64,000 bases of DNA from Nitrosospira sp. NpAV (lineage in GTDB: Bacteria; Pseudomonadota; Gammaproteobacteria; Burkholderiales; Nitrosomonadaceae), in the NCBI RefSeq assembly GCF_000832065.1, contig NZ_JXQM01000001.1:248001-312000 (forward strand), given 5' to 3'. The notes under the pieces were generated by a model, which ran no database searches, had not been told where the DNA came from, and saw only the letters and a list, made by a program, of their open reading frames with translations. Both the position numbers and the translations under genes were made by a program. Position 1 is the stretch's first letter, and each line of letters opens with the position of its first letter. This document shows, piece by piece, positions 19,376 through 27,797 of the stretch.

Positions 19376-20053
19376 CTATACAAGGACCTTGCGACGGCGT
19401 GCCATAAAGCCCATCAAACCCAAGCCAGCCATGAGCATGGCATAGGTTCCAGGTTCGGGGACAGGAGAAGATATATTGATAAAACTCTCACTGCCGCCAC
19501 CAGTCGCGAACTGTTGTACATGCAAACCGATGCGCAAGTCGCCGGTTTCGCCATTGTTTGGAAGTGCGAGCGCGCTGATAACATCGCTGTATGTCTGACC
19601 GCCCATTAAGTTGAAATCAATGGCAAGCCATTCATCCTGGCTAACACCGTTGTGCGAGACGGGTGCATTGGAATCCGCCAGAAAGCCGGCGGTTGTCACA
19701 AATGCGGGGCTGATGGAGTCGCCGCCGGGAAGATTAGGCGGACTGGCCCCTTGCGAGAAATTCACTCCCGATGAATATGTAATGGATGCAATCCCTAGAA
19801 GCGTACCGTCGTCGAAGTAGACATCGGTCAGGGAAGAAGTGGAATTATTGGTAAAATTGAATCTTACCTGACTGCTGCCAAGATCTATCACTTCAACCTT
19901 CAGGTTTGCTTCCCCATCCACCTCGGCTCCCGTGTTGTTATGGGTGATATTTGCAAAACTATAAGATGTCGATGCCGCCGCGTATCCGAGTGGCTGATAA
20001 ACCGATATTGCGAGGGCAAACAGCAAGCCCGGCAATGGTCTTAAGTAACTCAT
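19376..20053 (-). CDS. PEP-CTERM sorting-domain protein
   Basis: An exported 225-residue protein: N-terminal signal peptide (about residues 1-26, cut near YAAA), an extracytoplasmic beta-rich, Ser/Asn-rich body, and the C-terminal tripartite signal SPVPEPGTYAMLMAGLGLMG followed by a MARRRK basic cluster. PEP-CTERM proteins are processed by an exosortase (EpsH/Xrt) and are tied to exopolysaccharide. I start at the ATG at 20053, 7 bases after GGGAGG. The body matches no domain I know. It is the first unit of a tandem cassette with the gene at 20577-21113. Confidence 0.85.
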   Translation of the reverse strand: MSYLRPLPGLLFALAISVYQPLGYAAASTSYSFANITHNNTGAEVDGEANLKVEVIDLGSSQVRFNFTNNSTSSLTDVYFDDGTLLGIASITYSSGVNFSQGASPPNLPGGDSISPAFVTTAGFLADSNAPVSHNGVSQDEWLAIDFNLMGGQTYSDVISALALPNNGETGDLRIGLHVQQFATGGGSESFINISSPVPEPGTYAMLMAGLGLMGFMARRRKVLV

Positions 20054-20105
20054 GAATGACCCTCCCAAGAATTTGGATTCGAAGATTTATGTTGTAAAGA
20101 AATGC

Positions 20106-20292
20106 GTACCAGCATTCTGGCTATCTGCGCACACACGGGCTTCAGCAGTCCTTGCGCTGCAACAGATCCTGGATTTTCCGGCCCCGGCTCATGACAGGTG
20201 TGGCTTTACGGTACGTCAAAAGCTTAACGGGGGAAAATGACAGCAGGTACTTCTTTAGAATTCATAAGCATGAGCTTTTAGGTGCATGCCTG
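20106..20292 (-). repeat. PEP-CTERM upstream element, copy A
   Basis: A block of about 185 bases starting 53 bases upstream of the first PEP-CTERM start codon and clearly homologous to copy B at 21168-21352. Two stretches are identical: the CCTGGATTTTCCGGCCCCGG region (20168-20187) and TGTGGCTTTACGGTACGTC (20200-20218). Position relative to the gene is conserved, so a promoter or leader role is likely. Confidence 0.8.
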
Positions 20293-20530
20293 GATTCTAC
20301 CGAGTACAGGACGAAATATTTTTGGGGTCGATCCGGCAGGCTTGAGAGAGGAGGTATTGGAGACGCAGTAAATAAACAAGACCTATGCTCTTGACCATAC
20401 AAACGTAAGCGGTATCGCTAGACTGCTTTGTATCGAAAACAGAAGTTGGTGCTGCCCGATAGAAGCGGCTGATCTCAATCCAGTGGGTAACCAAGTGCCA
20501 GGAAAAAACTCTCGAGCACAAAAACGAAAA

Positions 20531-20560
20531 GCTACAGAGGAGCATCCGCCTCTCTGTAGC
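20531..20560 (-). terminator. Terminator of the second PEP-CTERM gene
   Basis: GCTACAGAG (20531-20539) pairs with CTCTGTAGC (20552-20560), with further partial pairing inside. A-rich sequence to the left supplies the T-run on the minus strand. It shares the TACAGAGG core with the terminator at 19336-19360. Confidence 0.75.
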
Positions 20561-20576
20561 TTAAGGTAAGGCCCGT

Positions 20577-21113
20577 TTAAGAAATCTTGCGACGACGCGC
20601 CATGAAGCCCATCAGCCCCAAGCCGGCCATGAACATGGTGTAGGTTTCAGGTTCAGGTACCGGCATAGCCTGGAGAACACCGCCGTAGCTGCCGCCAAAG
20701 CTACCCGTAACATCGCCTGCCACGATAAATTTGTAACCCAGGGCGGCAGGCAAGGTGGCGAAAACAGAAAGCGTGTTGTCCGCAGGGTTAGTCTGGTTAT
20801 CAATATCAAAAGTCGTAACACCGGTTGCATCGGTAAACTTGATTGACATATTTGATAGTTCAAACTCGGGTCCGGGAAAGAGCGGGATATCCAGATTGAT
20901 CGTGACAGCCGTACCGACCGTAACAGACTGAGGCGCTATATCAAAAACATACGTGTCAACAAATGACGAGCCGTAGGCTATCGCCGAGAAGGTGTTACCG
21001 ATGGTGTACGTTTGACCGCTCAAATTTCCCAAGTAACCCGGCCCCACGGCGGATGCAGAGCTTATATACCCCGCCAGCATGAGTCCCAATAATGATACTT
21101 TCATATGATTCAT
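20577..21113 (-). CDS. PEP-CTERM sorting-domain protein
   Basis: An exported 178-residue protein with a signal peptide (cut near SASA-VG, residue 23), a beta-rich body of about 125 residues without cysteines, and the sorting signal PVPEPETYTMFMAGLGLMGF plus MARRRK. An FVDTYVFDI segment and the strand pattern recall FxDxY-type PEP-CTERM proteins, but that family call is tentative. AGAGGA lies 10 bases before the ATG. Upstream element and terminator match those of the neighbouring PEP-CTERM gene; the protein bodies have diverged. Confidence 0.85.
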   Translation of the reverse strand: MNHMKVSLLGLMLAGYISSASAVGPGYLGNLSGQTYTIGNTFSAIAYGSSFVDTYVFDIAPQSVTVGTAVTINLDIPLFPGPEFELSNMSIKFTDATGVTTFDIDNQTNPADNTLSVFATLPAALGYKFIVAGDVTGSFGGSYGGVLQAMPVPEPETYTMFMAGLGLMGFMARRRKIS

Positions 21114-21167
21114 TTTAATAAATCCTCTAATAAAATAAGTTAATTTTCCATTTTTTTAATAAATGAT

Positions 21168-21352
21168 GTACTGGCATTCCGGCTATCTGCGTGCAGATGG
21201 GCTTCAGGCCTTGCGGCTTTGGCAGATCCTGGATTTTCCGGCCCCGGCTCACAGCGGGTGTGGCTTTACGGTACGTCGGAAGCTTAACGTGGGCAAATGA
21301 CAGAAAATACTTTGCCACGATTTATATGCATGAGCTATTAAGCGCATGCCAT
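21168..21352 (-). repeat. PEP-CTERM upstream element, copy B
   Basis: Second copy of the element described at 20106-20292, starting 55 bases upstream of the second PEP-CTERM start. It includes a small dyad ATCTGC-GT-GCAGAT (21184-21197) that is not preserved in copy A. I did not find a clear sigma-54 GG-N10-GC pair. The rest of the 21114-21524 gap holds nothing recognisable. Confidence 0.8.
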
Positions 21353-21524
21353 GGAGGAAAACACTTCTCAGTGCAAGGTAAATGAAGCCATTGCGGCGCG
21401 CAATGACGCTGTCAATCATTTGAATAAAATTCTCTCTGTGATGGCCGGCTGACTTATGGAGACTTATTCAGAGATTCTTAACCTTTATGTTAGTATTTCG
21501 TATCCATCATTCCGGTATCGTTCC

Positions 21525-21659
21525 ATGCATAAATTCTGCATCGCTTCACTGCTGCTCCTGCTGCTCAATGGCTGCGGCCTGAAGGGGGATCTCTATCTTC
21601 CGCAAGAACAACCTCCGCGATCATCGCAGCAATCCCAGGACGAAGTGAAAAAGAAGTGA
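21525..21659 (+). CDS. lptM: LPS-assembly lipoprotein LptM (YifL)
   Basis: A 44-residue lipoprotein beginning MHKFCIASLLLLLLNGCGLK. The lipobox is LNGC and the GCGLKGDLYLP sequence is the hallmark of LptM/YifL, which helps LptD oxidative maturation in E. coli. The open frame extends upstream to 21456, but the signal peptide sets the start at the ATG at 21525. It overlaps lysA (GTGA), the usual neighbour of this gene in Proteobacteria. Without the lipobox context it would be easy to miss. Confidence 0.85.
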   Translation: MHKFCIASLLLLLLNGCGLKGDLYLPQEQPPRSSQQSQDEVKKK

Positions 21660-22909
21660 GTGGTTTCCCTTCATTTGATTATCGCGATGGCGAGCTGTAC
21701 GGCGAATCGGTTCAACTGAGTCACATTGCCCAGGAATTCGGTACACCCTGTTATGTGTATTCGCGCGCGGCGCTCGTTGCCGCTTACAAGAAATTCGACG
21801 CCGCTTTTGCGGGACGCGACCACTTGGTGTGCTACGCGGTCAAGGCCAATTCCAATCTGGCCATTCTCAATTTATTTGCCCGTCTCGGCAGCGGCTTCGA
21901 TATTGTCTCCGGGGGCGAACTCCAGCGGGTGCTGAAAGCGGGCGGTGATCCGCAAAAAGTGGTGTTTTCGGGAGTGGGTAAACAGCCGGACGAAATGCGT
22001 GCGGCGCTTACCGCCGGAATACTCTGTTTCAACGTGGAGTCGGAAGCGGAGTTGACCGTACTGAACCAGGTGGCGGGTACATTGAATAAAACCGCGCCGG
22101 TAAGCCTGCGGGTCAACCCCGATGTGGACGCCAGGACCCACCCTTATATTTCCACCGGCCTCAAGGAAAACAAGTTTGGCGTGCCCTTCGACGAAGCGGA
22201 AAAGCTTTATGCCTCCGCAAGAAAATTTGCCCACTTGCGCATCAGCGGACTGGACTGCCATATCGGCTCACAATTGACCGAACTCGATCCCTTTGTCGAA
22301 GCGTGCGGGAAAATACTTGACTTGTTGACTCGCCTCGAAACCCAGGGACTGACTATCGATCATCTGGACTTGGGCGGTGGTTTGGGAATTCGTTATTCGG
22401 GAGAAAATCCGCCAGCGGCGCAGGATTATATCACTGCATTATGCAGCGCAATCGGCCGGCGCAGCCAGCGTATCCTGATTGAGCCCGGCCGCGCGCTGGT
22501 AGGAAATGCGGGTGTATTGCTTACACGTGTCGAGTATCTCAAGCATACCCCCCACCGGGATTTCGCGATCGTGGATGCGGCCATGAATGATCTGATGCGC
22601 CCGGCACTGTACGACGCCTACCATGAGATCCTGCCGGTTATTGCAAATGGCGGCGGCGACAAGATTTATCAGGTGGTCGGCCCCGTTTGTGAAACTGGCG
22701 ATTTTCTGGGGCATGACCGGAAGCTGGCATTGACGCAGGGCGACCTGCTCGCCATCATGTCCGCCGGCGCTTATGGCATGAGCATGAGTTCAAATTACAA
22801 TACCCGTCCCCGCGCCGCCGAGGTCATGGTGGACGGCGGCCGTATTCATCTTATCCGCCAACGCGAATCCTTGGAACAGCTGATCGCTGGCGAGAAAATT
22901 CTGCCCTGA
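21656..22909 (+). CDS. lysA: Diaminopimelate decarboxylase
   Basis: PLP enzyme for the last step of lysine synthesis. The 417-residue fold-III decarboxylase has the PLP lysine K63 in CYAVKANSN, the GLDCHIGSQL histidine, GGGLGIRY, EPGRALVGNAG and the active-site cysteine in GPVCETGD. It starts at a GTG overlapping the lptM stop. It converges on mgtE with 25 bases between stop codons. Confidence 0.96.
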   Translation: MSGFPSFDYRDGELYGESVQLSHIAQEFGTPCYVYSRAALVAAYKKFDAAFAGRDHLVCYAVKANSNLAILNLFARLGSGFDIVSGGELQRVLKAGGDPQKVVFSGVGKQPDEMRAALTAGILCFNVESEAELTVLNQVAGTLNKTAPVSLRVNPDVDARTHPYISTGLKENKFGVPFDEAEKLYASARKFAHLRISGLDCHIGSQLTELDPFVEACGKILDLLTRLETQGLTIDHLDLGGGLGIRYSGENPPAAQDYITALCSAIGRRSQRILIEPGRALVGNAGVLLTRVEYLKHTPHRDFAIVDAAMNDLMRPALYDAYHEILPVIANGGGDKIYQVVGPVCETGDFLGHDRKLALTQGDLLAIMSAGAYGMSMSSNYNTRPRAAEVMVDGGRIHLIRQRESLEQLIAGEKILP

Positions 22910-22934
22910 GTGAAACTTCTGCGGTGGATTCCGG

Positions 22935-24377
22935 CTAAACCAGAAAAAGAGTTGCGAGACCGAGGAAAATAAAAAAACCCCCGCTGTCGGTGACGGCGGT
23001 AATCATCACGCTGGAGCCCGCTGCCGGGTCACGGCCCATTCTATGTAGAGTCAATGGAATCAGCACACCCAGTAGCGCCGCCAACAGCAGATTCAACATC
23101 ATCGCCAGCGTCATCACCAGACCCAGAGAGACGCTGCCGTAGATAAAAAATGCGAATAATCCGACTACGCTACCCCATACCAGGCCGTTCACCGCACTCA
23201 CGCCAATTTCCTTGACAAACAGGTTACGTGCACTACCGGCATTGAGTTGGCCCAAAGCGAGTGCGCGCACGATCATCGTAATTGTCTGATTGCCGGAATT
23301 ACCGCCAACACCGGCAATAATTGGCATCAGAGCAGCCAGTGCCACCAATTTCTCGATTGAATCTTCAAACACGCCAATCACGCGCGATGCAACAAATGCG
23401 GTAATCAGATTGACAGCCAGCCAAGTCCAGCGATTCTTCACGCTTTTCCATACGGGTGCGAACAAATCCTCTTCTTCCCGCAAACCCGCCACATTCAGCG
23501 CTTCGCTTTCCGCCTGTTCACGAATAAAATCCATCACTGCGTTAACGGTAACACGCCCCACCAGCTTGTTTTCCGCATTGACCACCGAAGCGGAAACAAG
23601 ATCATAGCGCTCGAAGGCTTGTGCCGCGTGATGTGCATCGTCGTTAGGGTGGAGCTTCACCATCTCTGTGGTCATCACCGCCCCCACCGTGGTATCGGGA
23701 TCACTGACCAGCAACCGGTTGACCGGCAATACGCCTTTAAGATGTTCGTTCCGGTCCACCACGAACAATTGGTCGGTATGATCAGGCAGCTCGTCCAAAC
23801 GGCGCAGATAGCGCAGCACGACTTCCATGGTGACATCCTCCCGGATAGTCACCACGTCGAAATCCATCAGTGCGCCCACCGCATCTTCCGGATAGGACAT
23901 GGCAGCGCGTAACTGCTCACGTTCCTCCATCGGCAACGACTGAAACACATCTTCCAAAACATCGCGGGGCAAATCCGGGGCAAGGTCGGCGATCTCGTCG
24001 GCATCCAGCTGTCCTGTCGCCGCCAGCATTTCATCGCTGTCCATCGTGGCAATGAGCGTTTCGCGAACCGCGTCCGAAACTTCCAGAAGAATTTCGCCAT
24101 CGCGCTCCGCCTTGACCAGCTCCCAGATCATCAAACGATCTTCAAGCGGCATGGCTTCCAGAATATGCGCGACGTCCGCGGGGTGGAGCCTGTCAAGCAG
24201 GTTTTGCAGTTCCGCCAGATTCTGTTTATGCACCAGGGCTTCGACCAGTTCCTGACGCGGCATTTGCTGTGTATGTACGAGACCTTCCACCAGCTTATGT
24301 TTGCGCAATAAATGCGTCAGGCGCCGCAAGTTCTCTTGCAGATCTTCGGTCTCCCTGAGATTGTTTGCCTTGGACAT
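22935..24377 (-). CDS. mgtE: Magnesium transporter MgtE
   Basis: Mg2+-gated magnesium channel/transporter. The 480-residue protein has the cytoplasmic MgtE N domain (about 25-140, superhelical), a CBS pair (about 145-275, with VGAVMTTEMVKLHPND), a connecting plug helix, and five C-terminal membrane segments (about 310-480) with the pore-associated GVGGNSGNQTITM and DSGGFFIFLGLA motifs. Length and order are standard. The gene is monocistronic, with repeats in its upstream gap. Confidence 0.94.
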   Translation of the reverse strand: MSKANNLRETEDLQENLRRLTHLLRKHKLVEGLVHTQQMPRQELVEALVHKQNLAELQNLLDRLHPADVAHILEAMPLEDRLMIWELVKAERDGEILLEVSDAVRETLIATMDSDEMLAATGQLDADEIADLAPDLPRDVLEDVFQSLPMEEREQLRAAMSYPEDAVGALMDFDVVTIREDVTMEVVLRYLRRLDELPDHTDQLFVVDRNEHLKGVLPVNRLLVSDPDTTVGAVMTTEMVKLHPNDDAHHAAQAFERYDLVSASVVNAENKLVGRVTVNAVMDFIREQAESEALNVAGLREEEDLFAPVWKSVKNRWTWLAVNLITAFVASRVIGVFEDSIEKLVALAALMPIIAGVGGNSGNQTITMIVRALALGQLNAGSARNLFVKEIGVSAVNGLVWGSVVGLFAFFIYGSVSLGLVMTLAMMLNLLLAALLGVLIPLTLHRMGRDPAAGSSVMITAVTDSGGFFIFLGLATLFLV

Positions 24378-24446
24378 GGGTGGTCACTCTGGTGGCGCGA
24401 TGGGAACATCGCTGCAATTTAACGTTCTTATCCTGCTCTAAATCCG

Positions 24447-24530
24447 AATCCGGCGATAAAACTGACCATTCTTCAGTTTAACACTATGATTCTATTTATA
24501 AAAACAACTCTTCCCTTTTATGCTGAGGTT
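24447..24530 (+). repeat. Dispersed intergenic repeat, copy 1
   Basis: Begins AATCCGGCGAT and contains the core CTTCAGTTTAACACTATGAT. It aligns with the copies at 39963-40050 and 27597-27675. It lies upstream of mgtE. Confidence 0.55.
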
Positions 24531-24682
24531 CACGGAAGACTGAATTCAGGTTGAAGCTATCATCTACCCGTTTTTCTGACACGCTACACGATTGGCATGA
24601 CGGGATGATCTGTTTGTAGGAAAAATCAGAAGACGCGGGGCGGATATTATGACAGGGAGGAGAGTGAACGCAAAGTATGATC

Positions 24683-24775
24683 CTAAATCCGGTGGTGGAG
24701 CGTTCATTTAATAGATCAGTGTTATGCTTAATAACAATATTTCATATTATTTGACGCTTACCCTCCGGATGAGGA
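24683..24775 (+). repeat. Dispersed intergenic repeat, copy 2
   Basis: Begins CTAAATCCGGTGGTGGAG and contains TTAATAGATCAGTGTTATGC. Closest to the copy at 26501-26577. Between the two repeats and on to mtgA (24776-24878) I see only one small hairpin (24776-24793) and no gene. Confidence 0.55.
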
Positions 24776-24878
24776 GCGGAACAACCATTCCGCACCATTG
24801 CGCCTTGCCTTGCCTCTAAAAAACCGCATACCTTACCTCCGCCGGATGTAGGATGGCTCATCTCGGGGTAAGAAATCA

Positions 24879-25577
24879 TCAGGGAATTTGCGTGGATGCC
24901 ATACGGCTAAGGATGATATCCGTTTTTCTCGACAACCACGGCGTATTGCGATTCCGATCGTAGAAACGTGGATTAGGAATCATGGCGGCGAGGCGAGCGG
25001 CTTGTTCCGCGGTGACAGAGGAAGCTGAAATACCGTAATAGTAACGGATCGCGGCCTCCGCACCGAATACGCCATTTCCCCATTCAATGACATTCAAGTA
25101 AATCTCGAGGATACGCCGCTTGGACATCACGTTTTCCAGCATCAGCGTAATGACAGCTTCCTGAAGCTTGCGCCATGGCGTTTTTTCGCTGGAAAGAAAT
25201 AGATTTTTCGCAAGCTGCTGACTAATAGTAGAGCCACCCGCAGCCCACCTGCCGGTCTTCAGGTTCTTTTCATAAGCCTTCTGGATGGCTTCAAAATCAA
25301 AACCCTCATGCTCCAGGAATTTGCCATCCTCGGCGGCGATAATCGCACGCTTGAGATGAGGGGAAATTCGCTCGTAAGGCATCCATTGAGTGTGTAATGC
25401 CGGTGTGACACCCTTATGACGCAATGCATCCAATTGATTCCGCATGAACGCGCTGGTGGAAGGATTGTAGGAGTTCCAATAAACAACATGGCCGAGAATC
25501 CATAATTGATAGGCAAGCACCACGCCGACAAGCAGCAGGAAAGCACGCCAGAAACAACGCTTGATAAATTTTCGCAT
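24879..25577 (-). CDS. mtgA: Monofunctional peptidoglycan glycosyltransferase
   Basis: Polymerises lipid II into glycan strands without a transpeptidase domain. The 232-residue GT51 protein has an N-terminal membrane anchor (about 8-33), catalytic E83 in AAEDGKFLEHEGFD, GGSTISQQLAKNLFLS, and the KRRILEIYLNVIEWG motif. All match the family. It follows aroE and tonB on the same strand, the common betaproteobacterial order. Confidence 0.95.
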   Translation of the reverse strand: MRKFIKRCFWRAFLLLVGVVLAYQLWILGHVVYWNSYNPSTSAFMRNQLDALRHKGVTPALHTQWMPYERISPHLKRAIIAAEDGKFLEHEGFDFEAIQKAYEKNLKTGRWAAGGSTISQQLAKNLFLSSEKTPWRKLQEAVITLMLENVMSKRRILEIYLNVIEWGNGVFGAEAAIRYYYGISASSVTAEQAARLAAMIPNPRFYDRNRNTPWLSRKTDIILSRMASTQIP

Positions 25578-25677
25578 GCGCTGGCTATGATACTGTTAAA
25601 TTTTCAGGCATATGATCTTGGGGGAAAGCCGAATGATTCCCCCGCCTTGCCAGCAATAGGCTCAATGAAGAAATTAT

Positions 25678-26493
25678 TTAGAGATTCCTTAGCCCTCTAA
25701 TTACCTGATCTGTTTTTGGCCTTACCCCACGCCATAGGAAAAATGATTCTGCCGCTTGCTCCACCAGCATACCGATACCATCCGCCAGACTTGATGCGCC
25801 TTGTTGCTTCGCAAATTGCAGAAAAGGAATGCATCCATCGCCATACATCATGTCATAGGCCAGCGATTCGGCAGCGAAGATGCCAGGAGGCAGCGGCGGC
25901 AGGTTGCCCTGCAGGCTGGCGGAAGTGGCATTAATGACGAGATCAAATTTTTCTCCGCGAATATCCGCATAGTCGCCGGATACGATATTTTCGTACCGAG
26001 AAAATTGTTGCTGTAACGCATGCGCTTTTTGTTTAGTCCGATTGATGATTGTCAGAATGCTTGGTTTGTGTTCCAGTAGCGGCAGCATTACACCCCGGGC
26101 CGCGCCGCCGGCGCCCATCAGCAGCATGCGCTTACCGGTAAGGGAAAACCCCAGATTGGTTCTGATGTCGCGTACCAACCCAGCGCCGTCAGTGTTGTCG
26201 CCAAGAATCTCGTCCGAGCTGAATACGAAGGTGTTTACTGCCTGTGCGGCACCCGCCCGTTCAGTCAAACGGCTGGAAATCTCGCAGGCCTCCAGTTTAA
26301 ATGGAACCGTCACGTTCATGCCTTTACCGCCGCGTTCCCGGAAAGCCGCAACCGTTGCGGCGAACGCATCCACGGGTGCAAGTATCGCTTCATATCGCAT
26401 GTCCTGCCCCGTCTGCCGTGCAAATTCGGCATGAATCCAGGGCGATTTGCTATGAGCAATGGGACTGCCGATGACGGCATAAGAATCAGTCAT
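25678..26493 (-). CDS. aroE: Shikimate dehydrogenase
   Basis: NADPH-dependent reduction of 3-dehydroshikimate to shikimate, in aromatic amino-acid synthesis. The 271-residue protein has the shikimate-binding SKS (15-17), the catalytic pair K66 (NVTVPFK) and D102 (GDNTDG), and the nucleotide-binding GAGGAARGV at about 127-135. Length and residues are those of canonical AroE and not YdiB. Confidence 0.95.
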   Translation of the reverse strand: MTDSYAVIGSPIAHSKSPWIHAEFARQTGQDMRYEAILAPVDAFAATVAAFRERGGKGMNVTVPFKLEACEISSRLTERAGAAQAVNTFVFSSDEILGDNTDGAGLVRDIRTNLGFSLTGKRMLLMGAGGAARGVMLPLLEHKPSILTIINRTKQKAHALQQQFSRYENIVSGDYADIRGEKFDLVINATSASLQGNLPPLPPGIFAAESLAYDMMYGDGCIPFLQFAKQQGASSLADGIGMLVEQAAESFFLWRGVRPKTDQVIRGLRNL

Positions 26494-26500
26494 GAGTCCT

Positions 26501-26577
26501 GAATCGGGGTTGCCTTAATAGATCAATGCCATGATTAATAATAAATATTTATTATTACGCAATCTCACATTTATGAG
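26501..26577 (+). repeat. Dispersed intergenic repeat, copy 3
   Basis: Begins GAATCGGGGTTG and contains TTAATAGATCAATGCCATGA, nearly the same core as the copy at 24683-24775. It starts 8 bases upstream of the aroE start codon. Confidence 0.5.
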
Positions 26578-26663
26578 ACCGCCAGGGGGCAAATTGCACT
26601 TTATTCGCCTGCTGGATTTAAGAGATAGCGCAACGATGCCGAACAGTGGAACGGCTTCGGATC

Positions 26664-27587
26664 TTATTGACTTGTCAATCCATCCGAACGGGTAAATGAC
26701 CAGATACGGGTAATATGCAGGATATCCGTATCCCGGCTGACGTCGGGCGGGAAAGGGGCAAATCCATTCTGACCCGCCAGCTTGACAATGCGTATTGCCG
26801 CCTCGTCCAGAATTTTCTCTCCCGACGAGCGATTTATTTCAAGCGACTCCAGACTGCCGTCCGACTTGATACCAACAGTGAGTTGCAAGTTTCCATAGAG
26901 TTTTTCCCGCCTTGCCGCTTCAGGATAATTCATGTTGCCAATCCGCTCCACCTTGAGACGCCAATCTTCGATGTAACGGGCAAAGCGGTATTCCTGCGTG
27001 CGAGCACCGACAAATCTGCGTTTTGGGCGACGCTGATAGGCTTCGTAATCCCGGGCGGTCTGGGCCTCCAGGCGCGCGATCTCGAGACTACGTTGAACCA
27101 GGTCGCTACCCTTCAGACCGGCGAGCCCCGAGCGATTTTGTTCAGACTGTTCCGAAGGAAGATCTGCTTGATACGCGTCCTGATCATGATTGCCCTCCGT
27201 CGGTTTTTCCGTTTCCTGTTCAAGTTGTTCCATGTTTTCCGAAGCCGTGGCGGTATCCGTAGCGTCGTTATGTTCCGGCGATAAGGGAGGCGGCGATTTG
27301 GCGTGGCGGCTGTTGCCGGCGTTACCTCCACTGTTCAGGTTAGCCCGCGCCAGAGTACTCTCATTACGCGGTTTCGATACGGATTTGCCGTTGACCAACA
27401 CCACTTCCAGCGGCGCAGCGGTCTTGCCGATCTCCGGATAAGGGAGCTTGAAGCTAATCCCGAATAAAACAATCGCATGCAAAATCACCGAGATCAATAT
27501 CGTCACATTCAGGCGTGACGAAGACCTTAACAGCCAACCGTGGAATGAGGCTGAATTAAAATCCGATATATTTGGAGTGACGCTCAA
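26664..27587 (-). CDS. TonB-like energy transducer
   Basis: Transfers proton-motive energy from ExbB/ExbD to outer-membrane transporters. The 307-residue protein has an N-terminal membrane helix (about 26-46), a long polar, acidic low-complexity linker (about 70-165), a helical segment with RRPKRRFVGART, and a C-terminal TonB domain (NYPEAARREKLYGNLQLTVGI, then ITRIWSF at the end). The linker is Glu/Gln-rich where classical TonB has Pro-Lys repeats. The start is a TTG and is uncertain. ExbBD genes are not adjacent. Confidence 0.85.
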   Translation of the reverse strand: MSVTPNISDFNSASFHGWLLRSSSRLNVTILISVILHAIVLFGISFKLPYPEIGKTAAPLEVVLVNGKSVSKPRNESTLARANLNSGGNAGNSRHAKSPPPLSPEHNDATDTATASENMEQLEQETEKPTEGNHDQDAYQADLPSEQSEQNRSGLAGLKGSDLVQRSLEIARLEAQTARDYEAYQRRPKRRFVGARTQEYRFARYIEDWRLKVERIGNMNYPEAARREKLYGNLQLTVGIKSDGSLESLEINRSSGEKILDEAAIRIVKLAGQNGFAPFPPDVSRDTDILHITRIWSFTRSDGLTSQ

Positions 27588-27596
27588 TTTAACCAG

Positions 27597-27675
27597 AACC
27601 CGGTAATTGATCGCTCATTCTTCAGTATAGTAATCTGATTCATAAAAGATTTTTTGCCACTTAATTCTCACCTCT
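27597..27675 (+). repeat. Dispersed intergenic repeat, copy 4, with an inverted remnant
   Basis: Contains CTTCAGTATAGTAATCTGAT and TTTTTTGCCACTTAATTCTC, matching the copy at 39963-40050 segment by segment. Immediately after it (27690-27704) a CCGGATTTAAGTTTA stretch is the reverse complement of the repeat's AAATCCGG head. It lies upstream of tonB. Confidence 0.5.
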
Positions 27676-27797
27676 GGGGCAAACCCGCTACCGGATTTAA
27701 GTTTAGTAATGCGTAAAAAATTACCGATATATATTCAAGGGACGGTATCCATTGTAAAACAACAATGAGATACGCGTCATATGCGTTCACGCTCGAT

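Noticed and set aside
20106-21352. Sigma-54 promoter in the PEP-CTERM upstream elements
   Set aside because: A TGGCA-like -24 half is visible in copy B, but the spacing to a GC at -12 is wrong and the match is absent in copy A.
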